Part shown: positions 39,748 through 51,990 of the stretch, piece by piece
Numbering within the stretch: the stretch's first letter is position 1
How the letters are laid out: each line of letters starts with the position of its first letter
NCBI RefSeq assembly: GCF_000768335.1
Contig: NZ_AVPT01000004.1
Span: 1-64,000 of the forward strand
From: Lysobacter arseniciresistens ZS79
Lineage (GTDB): Bacteria; Pseudomonadota; Gammaproteobacteria; Xanthomonadales; Xanthomonadaceae
Direction: 5' to 3'
DNA length: 64,000 nt
Notes under the pieces: generated by a model
What the model was told of the DNA's origin: nothing
The model's input: only the letters and a program-made list of their open reading frames with translations
Databases searched by the model: none
Program-made: the position numbers and the translations under genes

Positions 39748-41100
39748 ATGGGGCACCACGATTACAGCAAGGGCTACGGCCCGGTCGGCCCGGCGCCGCA
39801 GGAGCACAACGTCGTCTATACGACGCTGCACTTCGACAAGCCCTGGTCGTACGAGAACTACCTGAAGACCGGTGGCTACAGCGCGCTGCGCAGGATCATC
39901 GACGAGAAGATGGACGGCGCCGCGATCATCGAGATGATCAAGCAGTCCGGCCTGCGCGGCCGTGGCGGCGCGGGCTTCCCCACCGGGCTGAAGTGGAGCT
40001 TCATGCCCAAGCACGATGGCGAGAAGTACATCCTGTGCAACTCGGACGAGTCCGAGCCGGGCACCGCCAAGGACCGTGACATCCTGCGCTACAACCCGCA
40101 CGCGGTGATCGAGGGCCTGGCGATCGCGTGCTACGCCACCAACACCAAGGTCGCCTACAACTACCTGCGCGGCGAGTTCCACCACGAGCCGTTCGAGCAC
40201 CTTGAAGAGGCGACCCGCGAGGCCTACGCCAACGGCTGGCTGGGCAAGAACATCCTCGGCAGCGGCATCGACATCGACATCTACAACGCGCTGGGCGCGG
40301 GCGCCTACATCTGCGGTGAGGAAACCGCGCTGATGGAGTCGCTGGAAGGCAAGAAGGGCCAGCCGCGCTACAAGCCGCCGTTCCCGGCCAACTTCGGCCT
40401 GTACGGCAAGCCGACCACGATCAACAACACCGAGACCTACGCCTCGGTGCCGGCCATTGTCCGCAACGGAGCGGAGTGGTTCCTCAACCTCGGCAAGCCC
40501 AACAACGGCGGCGCCAAGGTGTTCTCGGTGTCGGGCCACGTCGCCCGCCCGGGCAACTACGAGATCCGCCTCGGCACGCCCTTCGCCGAGCTGCTGGAGA
40601 TGGCCGGTGGCATCCGCCCGGGCCGCAGGATCAAGGCGGTGATCCCGGGTGGATCGTCGATGCCGGTGCTGCCGGGCGAGACGATGATGGGCCTGACGAT
40701 GGACTACGACGCGCTGCAGAAGGCCGGCTCCGGCCTGGGCTCGGGAGCCGTCATCGTGATGGACGACACCGCGTGCATGGTCCGCGCCTGCCGGCGCATC
40801 GCGCGCTTCTACATGAATGAAAGCTGCGGCCAGTGCACCCCGTGCCGCGAGGGCACCGGCTGGATGTACCGGATGGTCAACCGCATCGCCAACATGGAGG
40901 CGACCCTCGACGACCTGGAAATGCTGCGCACCGCGGCCGGCCAGATCGAAGGCCACACCATCTGCGCGTTCGGCGAGGCCGCGGCGTGGCCGATGCAGGG
41001 CTTCCTGCGGCATTTCCGCCCCGAGTTCGAGTACGCGATCGTGAACAAGCGGTTCCTCGTCGACGACCAGGCGGCCGGCCTCGTGGAGAAGGCCGCATGA
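39748..41100 (+). CDS. nuoF: NADH-quinone oxidoreductase subunit F
   Basis: 51-kDa-type subunit that binds NADH, FMN and cluster N3, the entry point of electrons. The 450 residues show the glycine-rich FMN/NADH site [50 protein letters not shown] and the 4Fe-4S ligands in [17 protein letters not shown]. Four-base overlap with nuoG (ATGA). Confidence 0.97.
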   Translation: MGHHDYSKGYGPVGPAPQEHNVVYTTLHFDKPWSYENYLKTGGYSALRRIIDEKMDGAAIIEMIKQSGLRGRGGAGFPTGLKWSFMPKHDGEKYILCNSDESEPGTAKDRDILRYNPHAVIEGLAIACYATNTKVAYNYLRGEFHHEPFEHLEEATREAYANGWLGKNILGSGIDIDIYNALGAGAYICGEETALMESLEGKKGQPRYKPPFPANFGLYGKPTTINNTETYASVPAIVRNGAEWFLNLGKPNNGGAKVFSVSGHVARPGNYEIRLGTPFAELLEMAGGIRPGRRIKAVIPGGSSMPVLPGETMMGLTMDYDALQKAGSGLGSGAVIVMDDTACMVRACRRIARFYMNESCGQCTPCREGTGWMYRMVNRIANMEATLDDLEMLRTAAGQIEGHTICAFGEAAAWPMQGFLRHFRPEFEYAIVNKRFLVDDQAAGLVEKAA

Positions 41101-43328
41101 GCGCACAGCCGGAAAACCCCAACGTGCCCGCCGACCACGTCACCATCCAGATCGACGGCGTGGAGATGCACGCGCCCAAGGGCTCGATGATCATCCAGGC
41201 CGCCGACAAGGCAGGCATCCCGATCCCACGCTTCTGCTACCACGACAAGCTGAGCATCGCGGCCAACTGCCGCATGTGCCTGGTGGACGTGGAGAAGATG
41301 GGCAAGCCGGCGCCGGCCTGCGCCACGCCGGTGATGGACGGGATGAAGATCAGCACGCGCAGCGACAAGGCGCTGGGCGCGCAGCGCAACGTGATGGAGT
41401 TCCTGCTGATCAACCACCCGCTCGACTGCCCGGTCTGCGACCAGGGCGGCGAGTGCGAGCTGCAGGACCTGTCGCTGGGTTACGGGCGCTCGGTGAGCCG
41501 CTTCGTCGAAGGCAAGCGTTCGGTGGCCGACGAGGACATCGGTCCCCTGGTCGCGACCGAGATGACGCGCTGCATCCACTGCACGCGCTGCGTCCGTTTC
41601 ACCGCCGAGATCGCCGGCACCTACGAGCTGGGCGGCATGTACCGCGGCGAGAACCTGCAGATCGGCACCTACGACGGCAAGCCGTTGACCACGGAGCTGT
41701 CGGGCAACGTCATCGACGTCTGCCCGGTCGGCGCGCTGACCAACAAGCCGTTCCAGTTCAAGGCCCGCGCGTGGGAGCTGGTGGCCCGCGAGTCGCTGGG
41801 CTACCACGACGCGCTGGGCAGCAACCTGTTCCTGCACGTCCGTCGCGGCCAGGTGCTGCGCTCCGTCCCGCGCGACAACGACGCGGTCAACGAGTGCTGG
41901 TTGTCGGACCGTGACCGCTACTCGAACCAGGGCCTGTACGCCGACGACCGCGCGACCGCGCCGATGGTCAAGGACGGCGGCCAGTGGCGCGAGGCGAGCT
42001 GGGACGAGGCGCTCGCGCGCGCCGCGAAGATCCTGCGCGAGAACGGGGCCGACGGCCTCGGCATGCTCGTCCACCCGGCCACCTCGAACGAGGAAGGCGC
42101 GCTGCTGGCGCGGCTGGCCGATGCGCTGGGCAGCGGCAACATCGACCACCGCATCTCGCAGCACGATCTGTCCGACGCGGCCGTCGCCGCGACCTTCGCG
42201 ATGCCGGTCACCCAGATCGAGAAGGCCGACCTGGTCGTCCTCGTCGGTGCCAACCTGCGCCACGAACTGCCGCTGGTGAACGCCCGCGTGCGCAAGGCGT
42301 GGCTGGGCGGCGCCAAGGTGCACGTGGTCAACCCGGTCGACTTCGAGCAGACCTTCGACGTTGCCGGCAAGCAGATCGTCGCGCCCTCGGCGATTGCCGG
42401 TGCGCTCGGCAACGCCGGGCTGCGCGAGGCGGCGACGTCGGCCTCGCGGGCGGTCGTGATCGTCGGTGCGCTGGCCGAGAACGGCCTGCACGCCGCCGCG
42501 ATCCGCGCGGCCGCCGCCGACTTCGCGCGTGCTACCGGCGCCGCGCTGTGCCGCATCCCGCAGGGCGCCAACGCGGTCGGCCTGTCCGACCACGGCGTGC
42601 TGCCGACCGGCCGCGACGCGGGGGGGATGCTCGCCGAGCCGCGCACCGCGTACGTCGTCTACGGCATCGAGCCGGGCCTTGACTTCGCCGACACCGGTGC
42701 CGCGATGACGGCGCTCGGCGGCGCCCAGGTCGTGGCATTCAGCCAGTTCGCCTGCGAGTCGACCCGCGCGGTTGCCGACGTGATCCTGCCGATCGGCCTG
42801 CTGCCGGAAATCGACGCCACCCTGACCAACCTCGACGGCCGCGAGCAGGTCGTGGTCGCCGGCGGCAAGCTGCCGGGCGAGGCGCGTGCCGGCTGGCGCG
42901 TGCTGCGTGCGCTGGGCGGGCTGCTGGAGGCCGAAGGCTTCGACTTCACCGACCTGGCCGGCCTGCGCGCCGGCATCGCCAAGCGCGATGTCAACGTCGC
43001 CGCCGGTCGTGCGCCGCAGCAGTCCGGTGACGGTGCCGAGCTGGCTTCCAGCGTCGGCATCTACCGCAGCGACGCGGTGGTCCGCCGCGCCGCCGCACTG
43101 CAGGCGCATCCGCTGAACCGCGCGCCGCAGGCGGTGATCCATCCGGCCGACGCCGAAACGTTCGGCCTCGCCGACGGCGTAACCGGCCGGTTCACCACCG
43201 CGCAGGGCACTGCGACGCTGCCGGTGTCCACCAGCGACCGGATCGCGCGCGGCACGGTCTGGGTCGAAGGCGGGCATGGCGCCACCGCGCCGCTTGCCGC
43301 CGGCCGCGTGCAGGCGGGGAGGGCTTGA
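41097..43328 (+). CDS. nuoG: NADH-quinone oxidoreductase subunit G
   Basis: 75-kDa-type subunit that relays electrons through clusters N1b, N4 and N5. The 743 residues begin with a 2Fe-2S ferredoxin domain ([22 protein letters not shown]). The His-Cys cluster ([18 protein letters not shown]) and a 4Fe-4S site ([20 protein letters not shown]) follow, then a molybdopterin-oxidoreductase-like domain. The region where E. coli NuoG has the extra N7 cysteines (after [14 protein letters not shown]) has none of the CxxCxxxC ligands, so this is the mitochondrial-like form. GTG/ATG choice is clear: ATG 41097. Confidence 0.96.
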   Translation: MSAQPENPNVPADHVTIQIDGVEMHAPKGSMIIQAADKAGIPIPRFCYHDKLSIAANCRMCLVDVEKMGKPAPACATPVMDGMKISTRSDKALGAQRNVMEFLLINHPLDCPVCDQGGECELQDLSLGYGRSVSRFVEGKRSVADEDIGPLVATEMTRCIHCTRCVRFTAEIAGTYELGGMYRGENLQIGTYDGKPLTTELSGNVIDVCPVGALTNKPFQFKARAWELVARESLGYHDALGSNLFLHVRRGQVLRSVPRDNDAVNECWLSDRDRYSNQGLYADDRATAPMVKDGGQWREASWDEALARAAKILRENGADGLGMLVHPATSNEEGALLARLADALGSGNIDHRISQHDLSDAAVAATFAMPVTQIEKADLVVLVGANLRHELPLVNARVRKAWLGGAKVHVVNPVDFEQTFDVAGKQIVAPSAIAGALGNAGLREAATSASRAVVIVGALAENGLHAAAIRAAAADFARATGAALCRIPQGANAVGLSDHGVLPTGRDAGGMLAEPRTAYVVYGIEPGLDFADTGAAMTALGGAQVVAFSQFACESTRAVADVILPIGLLPEIDATLTNLDGREQVVVAGGKLPGEARAGWRVLRALGGLLEAEGFDFTDLAGLRAGIAKRDVNVAAGRAPQQSGDGAELASSVGIYRSDAVVRRAAALQAHPLNRAPQAVIHPADAETFGLADGVTGRFTTAQGTATLPVSTSDRIARGTVWVEGGHGATAPLAAGRVQAGRA

Positions 43329-43330
43329 GC

Positions 43331-44392
43331 ATGGTGTCGGGCATGATCGACGCGATCCACGACGGTTTCCTGTCCTTCGGCATGCTGGGCGAGGGCGCCT
43401 GGATCGTGCTGAAGATCCTGCTGATCGCGATGCCGGTGATCATCGCCGTCGCGTTCTACGTGCTGTGGGAGCGCAAGCTGATCGGCTGGATGCACGCACG
43501 CCACGGGCCGATGTATGTAGGCATGGGCATCCTGCAGACTTTCGCGGACGTCTTCAAACTGCTGTTCAAGGAAGTCATCCAGCCGTCCAGTGCCTCGCCG
43601 TTCCTGTACCGCCTGGCACCGCTGCTGGTGCTGGTGCCGTCGTTCGCTGCGTGGGCGGTGGTGCCGTTCGACGCGCAGCTGGTGCTGTCCAACGCCAATG
43701 CCGGCCTGCTTTACCTGCTGGCGATGACCTCGCTGGGCGTGTACGGGATCATCCTCGCCGGCTGGGCATCCAATTCGAAGTACGCCTTCCTCGGCGCGAT
43801 GCGTGCCGCCGCGCAGATGGTGTCCTACGAAATCGCGATGGGCTTCGCGCTGGTCGGCGTGATGGTCGCCGCCGGGAGCCTCAACCTCAGCGAGATCGTG
43901 ATGGCGCAGGCCGGCAACGGCGGCCTGTTCGAGTGGTTCTGGCTGCCGCTGCTGCCGCTGTTCGTCATCTACTTCGTATCCGGCGTGGCCGAGACCAACC
44001 GTGCGCCGTTCGACGTGGTCGAGGGCGAGTCGGAGATCGTCGCTGGCCACATGGTCGAGTACTCGGGCGCCTCGTTCGCGCTGTTCTTCCTGGCCGAGTA
44101 CGCCAACATGATCCTGATCAGCTTCCTGGTCTCGATCTTCTTCCTCGGTGGCTGGCTGAGCCCGTTCCAGGGTCTGGGCATCCCGCTTCTGTCAGTCGAT
44201 GGCTGGTGGTGGCTGTTCGCCAAGGTATTCATCTTCGCCAGCGCCTACATCTGGTTCCGCGCCACGTTCCCGCGCTACCGCTACGACCAGATCATGCGGC
44301 TGGGCTGGAAGGTGTTCATCCCGCTGTCGATCGCGTGGATCGTCGTCGCCGCACTGATGGCGTACTACGGCGTGTTCCTGCCGGGGCAATGA
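43331..44392 (+). CDS. nuoH: NADH-quinone oxidoreductase subunit H
   Basis: ND1-type membrane subunit at the junction with the peripheral arm; contributes the quinone entry tunnel. The 353 residues hold about eight membrane helices, with the conserved [18 protein letters not shown] loop, DVFKLLFKE and the long acidic loop [28 protein letters not shown]. The ATG at 43331 starts two bases after the nuoG stop; an ATG four codons later is also possible. Confidence 0.96.
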   Translation: MVSGMIDAIHDGFLSFGMLGEGAWIVLKILLIAMPVIIAVAFYVLWERKLIGWMHARHGPMYVGMGILQTFADVFKLLFKEVIQPSSASPFLYRLAPLLVLVPSFAAWAVVPFDAQLVLSNANAGLLYLLAMTSLGVYGIILAGWASNSKYAFLGAMRAAAQMVSYEIAMGFALVGVMVAAGSLNLSEIVMAQAGNGGLFEWFWLPLLPLFVIYFVSGVAETNRAPFDVVEGESEIVAGHMVEYSGASFALFFLAEYANMILISFLVSIFFLGGWLSPFQGLGIPLLSVDGWWWLFAKVFIFASAYIWFRATFPRYRYDQIMRLGWKVFIPLSIAWIVVAALMAYYGVFLPGQ

Positions 44393-44399
44393 GACTGAG

Positions 44400-44903
44400 A
44401 TGAGCAATTACGCGCCAAACAAGATCGTGTCGTACTTCCGGAGCCTGCTGCTCATCGAGCTGCTCCAGGGCATGAAGCTGACCCTCGGCTACCTGTTCAA
44501 GCCGAAGTACACGCTGATGTACCCGATGGAAAAGACCCCGCAGTCGCCGCGTTTCCGCGGGATCCACGCGCTGCGCCGGTATCCCAATGGCGAGGAGCGC
44601 TGCATCGCCTGCAAGCTGTGCGAGGCGGTGTGCCCCGCGCTGGCGATCACGATCGACTCGGAGAAGCGCGAGGACGGCAGCCGCCGCACCACGCGCTACG
44701 ACATCGACCTGTTCAAGTGCATCTTCTGCGGCTTCTGCGAGGAGTCGTGCCCGGTGGACTCGATCGTCGAGACCCACATCCACGAATACCACTTCGACCA
44801 GCGCGGACAGAACATCGTCACCAAGCCGCAGCTGCTGGCGATCGGCGACCGGCTCGAGGCCGAGATCGCCGAGCGCCGCGCCGCCGACGCGCCCTACCGC
44901 TGA
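44400..44903 (+). CDS. nuoI: NADH-quinone oxidoreductase subunit I
   Basis: 23-kDa-type (TYKY) subunit with two 4Fe-4S clusters, N6a and N6b, in the path to N2. The 167 residues contain the motifs [16 protein letters not shown] and [16 protein letters not shown] and the preceding [18 protein letters not shown]. An amphipathic N-terminal helix ([18 protein letters not shown]) lies against the membrane. The ATG is at 44400, seven bases after nuoH. Confidence 0.97.
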   Translation: MSNYAPNKIVSYFRSLLLIELLQGMKLTLGYLFKPKYTLMYPMEKTPQSPRFRGIHALRRYPNGEERCIACKLCEAVCPALAITIDSEKREDGSRRTTRYDIDLFKCIFCGFCEESCPVDSIVETHIHEYHFDQRGQNIVTKPQLLAIGDRLEAEIAERRAADAPYR

Positions 44904-44912
44904 GTGCCCGAC

Positions 44913-45569
44913 ATGGACCTCGCTTTCATCGCCTTCCTCGTCTTCGCCCTGACCGCGGTCGCCGCCGCGATCGGCGTGATCAGCTTCCGCAACCCGGTGC
45001 ATGCGGCACTGTCGCTGGTGCTGACGTTCTTCTCCGTGGCCTGCGTGTGGCTGATCGCCGGCGCGGAGTTCCTTGGCGTCGCGCTGGTGCTGGTCTACGT
45101 CGGTGCGGTCATGGTGCTGCTGCTGTTCGTCGTGATGATGCTCGACATCGACGTCGCGCCGCTGTGCGAGGGCTTCGTGCGCTACCTGCCGCTGGGCCTG
45201 GCGGTGGCGGTAGTGATGCTGGTGGAGATCCTGCTGCTGATCGGCGTCAAGGCGCAGGTCTCGACGCCGCTGGCGGTCGACCCGACCGCCGGGATCTCCA
45301 ATACCGCGTGGCTGGCGCGTGCGCTGTTCACCCGTTTCCTGCTGCCGTTCGAGACCGCCGCGGTGATCCTGACCGTGGCCGTGATTGCCGCGGTGATGCT
45401 GACCCTGCGCCGCCGCGAGGGCGCCAAGCACCAGAACCCGGGTGACCAGGCCCGCGTGCGTGCCGGCGACCGCCTGCGGATGGTCAAGGTCGACGCGGTC
45501 CGGCCGGCGCCGGAGCTGCCGCCGCGTTCGCTCGATGAGTCCGCGTCCGACGTGGAGGTGAAGCCGTGA
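44913..45569 (+). CDS. nuoJ: NADH-quinone oxidoreductase subunit J
   Basis: ND6-type membrane subunit, about 218 residues with five membrane helices. The conserved segment [24 protein letters not shown] contains the pi-bulge helix that links quinone reduction to pumping. The C-terminal tail (about 50 residues, charged) is soluble. I prefer the ATG at 44913; a GTG at 44904 directly after the nuoI stop would add three residues. The stop overlaps the nuoK GTG. Confidence 0.94.
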   Translation: MDLAFIAFLVFALTAVAAAIGVISFRNPVHAALSLVLTFFSVACVWLIAGAEFLGVALVLVYVGAVMVLLLFVVMMLDIDVAPLCEGFVRYLPLGLAVAVVMLVEILLLIGVKAQVSTPLAVDPTAGISNTAWLARALFTRFLLPFETAAVILTVAVIAAVMLTLRRREGAKHQNPGDQARVRAGDRLRMVKVDAVRPAPELPPRSLDESASDVEVKP

Positions 45570-45883
45570 CCCTGTTCGCCCTGACCCCGGGCCATTTCCT
45601 CGCGCTGGGCGCCGCGCTGTTCTGCATCAGCGTCGCCGGCATCTTCATCAACCGCAAGAACGTCATCGTCCTGCTGATGTGCCTGGAGCTGCTGCTGCTC
45701 GCGGTCAACATCAACTTCGTGACGTTCTCGCGGCAGTTCGGCGACCCGGCCGGCCAGGTGTTCGTGTTCTTCATCCTGACCGTCGCCGCGGCCGAGGCTG
45801 CCATCGGCCTGGCGATCCTCGTCACGCTGTTCCGCAACCGGCGCACGATCAACGTCGCCGAAATCGACACGATGAAGGGCTGA
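45566..45883 (+). CDS. nuoK: NADH-quinone oxidoreductase subunit K
   Basis: ND4L-type membrane subunit of the proton path. The 105 residues form three helices with the conserved glutamates in [17 protein letters not shown] and [17 protein letters not shown]. The GTG start at 45566 overlaps the nuoJ stop by four bases; nuoL follows after seven bases. Confidence 0.96.
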   Translation: MTLFALTPGHFLALGAALFCISVAGIFINRKNVIVLLMCLELLLLAVNINFVTFSRQFGDPAGQVFVFFILTVAAAEAAIGLAILVTLFRNRRTINVAEIDTMKG

Positions 45884-45890
45884 GCCGGGT

Positions 45891-47948
<2,058 letters not shown>

Positions 47949-47961
47949 CAAGGACCGCGAC

Positions 47962-49488
47962 GTGAATCCTGTGCCTGCATCAAGCACGCTGCCCTTGCTG
48001 AGCCTGCTCGTCTGGCTGCCGATCATCGGCGGCTTCGCCACCCTCGCGTTCGGCAACGGGCGCGCCAACGCGGCGCGCTGGTTCGCCACCGCGGTGGCCG
48101 CGCTGACCCTGCTGCTGACCCTGCCGCTGTTCACCGGCTTCGACATGGCGACGCCGGCCATGCAGTTCGTCGAGGACCACGCGTGGATCCCGGCGTTCGA
48201 CATCCGCTACAACCTCGGCGCCGACGGCATCTCGGTCGCGCTGGTCGGCCTGACCACGTTGACCTCGCTGCTGGTGCTGATCGGCGCGTGGAACGTCGAC
48301 AAGCGCGTCAGCCAGTACTACGCGGCATTCCTGATCCTCGAAGGCCTGATGGTCGGCGTGTTCGCCGCGCTCGACGCGATGCTGTTCTACGTGTTCTTCG
48401 AGTGCATGCTGATCCCGATGTTCATCATCATCGGCGTCTGGGGCGGCCCGCGCCGGGTGTACGCGTCGATCAAGTTCTTCCTGTACACCTTCCTCGGTTC
48501 GCTGTTCATGCTGGTGGCGCTGATCTACCTGTTCATGAAGGGGGGCAGCTGGCAGCTGGCCGACATGTACGCGCTGCCGCTCACCGCGACCGAGCAGATG
48601 TGGATCTTCTTCGGATTCCTGATCGCGTTTGCGGTGAAGGTGCCGATGTTCCCCGTGCACACCTGGCTGCCGGACGCGCACGTGGAAGCGCCGACGGCGG
48701 GCTCGGTGATCCTGGCCGCGATCATGCTGAAGATCGGTGGCTACGGCTTCCTGCGCTTCGTGCTGCCGATCGTCCCCGACGCCGGTGCCGAGTGGGCGTG
48801 GCTGGTGGTCGCGGCCAGCCTGGTGGCCATCGTCTACGTCGGTCTGGTGGCGCTCGCCCAGGACGACATGAAGAAGCTGGTCGCTTACTCGTCCGTGTCG
48901 CACATGGGCTTCGTGACCCTCGGCGTGTTCATCGCGTTCGCACTGGTGCGTGACTACGGCAACCTCGACGGCGCGCGCCTCGGCCTGCAGGGCGCCATGG
49001 TGCAGATGATCAGCCACGGCTTCATCTCCGGCGCGATGTTCACCTGCATCGGCGTGCTGTACGACCGCATGCACACGCGGCGGATCTCGGACTACGGCGG
49101 TGTGGCCAACTCCATGCGCTGGTTCGCGCTGTTCTACGTGCTGTTCGCGATGGCCAACTCGGGCCTGCCGGGCACGTCGGGCTTCGTCGGCGAGTTCATG
49201 GTGATCATGGCGAGCTTCCAGAAGCACCCGCTGATCGCGTTCTTCGCCGCGCTGACGCTGATCATCGGCGCCGGTTACACGCTGTGGCTGGTCAAGCGCG
49301 TGTTGTGGGGCCCAGTGGCAAACGACAACGTCGCCAGCCTCAAGGACATCGACGGCCGCGAGTGGACCGTGCTCGGTGTGTTCGCCATCGGCACGCTGCT
49401 GGTGGGCGTGTGGCCCAAGCCGTTGACCGACCTGATGGAACCGTCGATCGCCAACCTCGCGATGCAGATCGCGGCCTCCAAGCTGTAA
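47962..49488 (+). CDS. nuoM: NADH-quinone oxidoreductase subunit M
   Basis: ND4-type antiporter-like pump subunit of about 508 residues and fourteen helices. Conserved elements include FYVFFECMLIPMFIIIGVWGG with the pump glutamate, KVPMFPVHTWLPDAHVEAPT, the lysine helix and YSSVSHMGFV. The GTG start at 47962 follows AAGGA at proper spacing. It is separated from nuoL by 13 bases. Confidence 0.97.
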   Translation: MNPVPASSTLPLLSLLVWLPIIGGFATLAFGNGRANAARWFATAVAALTLLLTLPLFTGFDMATPAMQFVEDHAWIPAFDIRYNLGADGISVALVGLTTLTSLLVLIGAWNVDKRVSQYYAAFLILEGLMVGVFAALDAMLFYVFFECMLIPMFIIIGVWGGPRRVYASIKFFLYTFLGSLFMLVALIYLFMKGGSWQLADMYALPLTATEQMWIFFGFLIAFAVKVPMFPVHTWLPDAHVEAPTAGSVILAAIMLKIGGYGFLRFVLPIVPDAGAEWAWLVVAASLVAIVYVGLVALAQDDMKKLVAYSSVSHMGFVTLGVFIAFALVRDYGNLDGARLGLQGAMVQMISHGFISGAMFTCIGVLYDRMHTRRISDYGGVANSMRWFALFYVLFAMANSGLPGTSGFVGEFMVIMASFQKHPLIAFFAALTLIIGAGYTLWLVKRVLWGPVANDNVASLKDIDGREWTVLGVFAIGTLLVGVWPKPLTDLMEPSIANLAMQIAASKL

Positions 49489-49536
49489 ACCCGGACCCGG
49501 TTCGGCGCACCACGCCGACCCTTCAGAGATTTGCCC

Positions 49537-50979
49537 ATGATTGCAGTACGTTCCGCCGCCGAGTTGATGCCACTGCTGCCCGAGCTGGTGCTGGTCTGTG
49601 GTGCCTTCGCGCTGCTGATGCTCGACCTGTTCCTGCCGGCCGGGCGCCGGGTGGTGACCCACCTCGGTGCGATCGCTCTGCTGCTTGCGGTGGTGGTGCT
49701 GGTGGTCTGCGGTGTCGGCGGCCATGGCGACGTGCTCGGCGGCATGTTCGTGCGCGACACCGCGGCCGACGTGATGAAGATCTCGATCGCCGGCATCGGT
49801 GCGCTGGCGATGGTCTACCTGTGGCCGTACCTGCGCGAGCGCGGGCTATACCAGGGCGAAGTGTCGGTGCTGATGCTGTTCGCCACCCTCGGCATGATGC
49901 TGCTGGTGTCGGCCGGTTCGCTGGTGATGGTCTATGTCGGCCTGGAGATGCTGGCGCTGTGCTCGTACGCGCTGGTCGCGCTGGACCGCGACAGCCCGTT
50001 GGCCTCCGAGGCCGGCATCAAGTACTTCGTGCTCGGCGCGCTGGCGTCGGGCCTACTGCTGTACGGCCTGTCGCTGGTCTACGGCTCGACCGGCACGCTG
50101 GATCTCAGCGAGATCGCGGTCGCGGCGCAGGCCAGCGGCGCGTCCACCATGCTGGTGACCGGCGTCGTCTTCATGGTCGCCGGCATCGCCTTCAAGTTCG
50201 GCGCGGCGCCGTTCCACATGTGGCTGCCGGACGTCTACCACGGCGCGCCGACCCCGATCACGCTGTTCATCGGCTCGGCGCCGAAGCTGGCGACTTTCGG
50301 CATGACCTACCGCCTGCTCGAGGTCGGCGTCGGCCCGCTGGACGACCACTGGCGCCTGATGCTGGCCGGCCTGGCGGTGCTGTCGCTGGCGCTGGGCAAC
50401 CTCGGCGCGCTGGTGCAGACCAACTTCAAGCGGATGCTGGCGTTCTCGACCATCTCGCACGTCGGCTTTCTGTTCCTCGGCTTCGCCGGGGGCGGGGCGG
50501 ACGGCTTCGCGGCGGCGCTGTTCTACGCGATCAGCTACGCGATCATGGCCACCGCCGCGTTCGGCGCGATCGTGGTGATGTCCAGCCGCGGCTTCGAGGC
50601 CGACCGCATCGACGACTACAAGGGCCTCAATGCCCGTAGTCCGTGGCTGGCGTTCATGATCCTGGTCACGATGGTGTCGCTGGCCGGCGTGCCGCCGTTC
50701 CTCGGCTTCTGGGCCAAGCTCGCGGTGCTGCAGGCCGCGATCGAGGGCGACATGCTGTGGCTGGCGATCGTCGGCATCGTGTTCGCGGTGGTCGGCGCGT
50801 TCTACTACCTCCACGTCGTCAAGGTCATGTACTTCGACGAGCCCGAAGGCGCGATGCCGGCACCGAGCGGCAACCGCCCGATGCGCATCGTGTTCGGCGT
50901 CAACGCGCTGGCGCTGCTCGCGCTGGGCCTGGCCTGGAATCCGATCATGGCGTGGTGCCAGCGCGCCTTCGCGGGCTGA
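49537..50979 (+). CDS. nuoN: NADH-quinone oxidoreductase subunit N
   Basis: ND2-type antiporter-like subunit, the last gene of the operon. The 480 residues have about fourteen helices, with YVGLEMLALCSYALVAL, FKFGAAPFHMWLPDVYHGAP, NFKRMLAFSTISHVGFLFLG and the broken helices typical of the family. The ATG at 49537 lies 48 bases after nuoM, the largest gap in the operon. The operon end has no strong terminator before the tRNA-fMet promoter. Confidence 0.96.
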   Translation: MIAVRSAAELMPLLPELVLVCGAFALLMLDLFLPAGRRVVTHLGAIALLLAVVVLVVCGVGGHGDVLGGMFVRDTAADVMKISIAGIGALAMVYLWPYLRERGLYQGEVSVLMLFATLGMMLLVSAGSLVMVYVGLEMLALCSYALVALDRDSPLASEAGIKYFVLGALASGLLLYGLSLVYGSTGTLDLSEIAVAAQASGASTMLVTGVVFMVAGIAFKFGAAPFHMWLPDVYHGAPTPITLFIGSAPKLATFGMTYRLLEVGVGPLDDHWRLMLAGLAVLSLALGNLGALVQTNFKRMLAFSTISHVGFLFLGFAGGGADGFAAALFYAISYAIMATAAFGAIVVMSSRGFEADRIDDYKGLNARSPWLAFMILVTMVSLAGVPPFLGFWAKLAVLQAAIEGDMLWLAIVGIVFAVVGAFYYLHVVKVMYFDEPEGAMPAPSGNRPMRIVFGVNALALLALGLAWNPIMAWCQRAFAG

Positions 50980-51022
50980 CACGGGGATCCACGCGGCCGG
51001 CAGGAAAATTTCCTGTTCAGGC

Positions 51023-51051
51023 TTGCGAAGTTCGAAGTCCGTCGCTATCAT
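51023..51051 (+). promoter_or_regulatory. Promoter of tRNA-fMet and the nusA operon
   Basis: TTGCGA (51023-51028) and TATCAT (51046-51051) are spaced by exactly 17 bases. The tRNA begins 12 bases after the -10. It is preceded by an AT-rich inverted repeat (CAGGAAA-A-TTTCCTG, 51001-51015) at the place of an UP element. Confidence 0.7.
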
Positions 51052-51062
51052 GGACGGCCTGA

Positions 51063-51139
51063 TGCGGGGTGGAGCAGTCTGGCAGCTCGTCGGGCTCATA
51101 ACCCGAAGGTCGCAGGTTCAAATCCTGCCCCCGCTACCA
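51063..51139 (+). tRNA. metY: Initiator tRNA-fMet(CAT)
   Basis: A 77-base tRNA with encoded CCA and anticodon CAT. It has the initiator hallmarks: bases 1 and 72 do not pair (U1 and U72) and the anticodon stem carries three G-C pairs (TCGGG with CCCGA). The remainder closely follows E. coli tRNA-fMet. As with E. coli metY, it opens the rimP-nusA-infB operon. Confidence 0.96.
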
Positions 51140-51172
51140 GCTTCGGCGCAGCTTTTTTAAAGCTGGATGAGG

Positions 51173-51199
51173 AAGCCTCTTCGCGAGGCTTTCTTTTTT
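51173..51199 (+). terminator. Terminator between tRNA-fMet and rimP
   Basis: A 7-bp stem (AAGCCTC with GAGGCTT, loop TTCGC) followed by TTCTTTTTT. A second, AT-rich hairpin (AGCTTT-TTT-AAAGCT, 51150-51164) sits just ahead. In E. coli a readthrough terminator controlled by NusA is found at this place. Confidence 0.8.
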
Positions 51200-51383
51200 A
51201 AGCCGGCGGCTCGGGCTAGGCGACGCGTTCTGCTCACGCGTCGCACCGACATCCAGCGGTACGGACAAGGGGCCCTCGGGCCCTTTGTCGTTTCCGGCCT
51301 TCGGGCCGGGGTTTCCGCCCCTGCCTCGCCGTCGTGCGGCACCGCAGGAATATTCGCCAGTCGCAACCGCAGGAGTGCAGCGC
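51200..51383 (+). promoter_or_regulatory. Structured rimP leader
   Basis: After the terminator the leader holds three more stable hairpins: GCGACGCGT with ACGCGTCGC (51220-51244), GACAAGGGGCCC with a near-complementary GGGCCCTTTGTC (51264-51289), and CCGGCC-TTCG-GGCCGG (51294-51309). The rimP ribosome site AGGAG (51371-51375) follows. The series of hairpins between tRNA and first gene suggests antitermination or attenuation control (inference). Confidence 0.5.
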
Positions 51384-51986
51384 GTGACGGACAAAGCGAC
51401 CGAGATTTCCCGCCTGCTGGCCCCGACCGTCGAGTCGCTGGGGCTGGAGCTGCTGGGTATCGAGTACCTGCCCGCACCGGGTGGGGCAGTGGTGCGCCTG
51501 TACATCGACGTTCCGGCGGAAACGGCGGGCGAGGGCGACGGCGAGGAGCCGCGCGCGGTCGGCATCGAGGACTGCGAGGCGGTCAGCCGGGAGGTGTCCG
51601 CCCAGCTCGACGTCGAGGACCCGATCAGCGGCAACTACACGCTCGAGGTGTCGTCGCCCGGGCTGGACCGCCCGCTGTTTACGCTCGCGCATTTCCAGCG
51701 CTTCGTGGGCGAGACCGCGAAGGTGACCCTCAAGCTGCCGCAGGACGGCCGTCGCCGGCTGACCGGCACGATCGCCCGCATCGAGGGCGGCGACATCGTT
51801 TTCCTGGTCGACGGTGCGGAGTTCACCGCGGCGTTCGACAACATCGACAAGGCGCGCCTGGTCCCCGACTGGGCCGCGCTGGGGCTCGCCCCCGCAAAGC
51901 CCGGCGGCAAGCGTCGCCAGGACAACCCGCAATCCGACAAACCAACCAACAAGCCGGCGGCCGACAAGCCGACCCCGGCGGAGTAA
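51384..51986 (+). CDS. rimP: Ribosome maturation factor RimP
   Basis: Assists assembly of the 30S subunit. The 200 residues include the N-terminal domain ([19 protein letters not shown]), the [31 protein letters not shown] signature, and an SH3-like C-terminal domain. A Lys/Pro/Asn-rich tail of about 30 residues extends beyond the usual end. The GTG at 51384 with AGGAG eight bases upstream fits best; a GTG three codons earlier overlaps that site. nusA starts four bases after the stop. Confidence 0.94.
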   Translation: MTDKATEISRLLAPTVESLGLELLGIEYLPAPGGAVVRLYIDVPAETAGEGDGEEPRAVGIEDCEAVSREVSAQLDVEDPISGNYTLEVSSPGLDRPLFTLAHFQRFVGETAKVTLKLPQDGRRRLTGTIARIEGGDIVFLVDGAEFTAAFDNIDKARLVPDWAALGLAPAKPGGKRRQDNPQSDKPTNKPAADKPTPAE

Positions 51987-51990
51987 CGAG

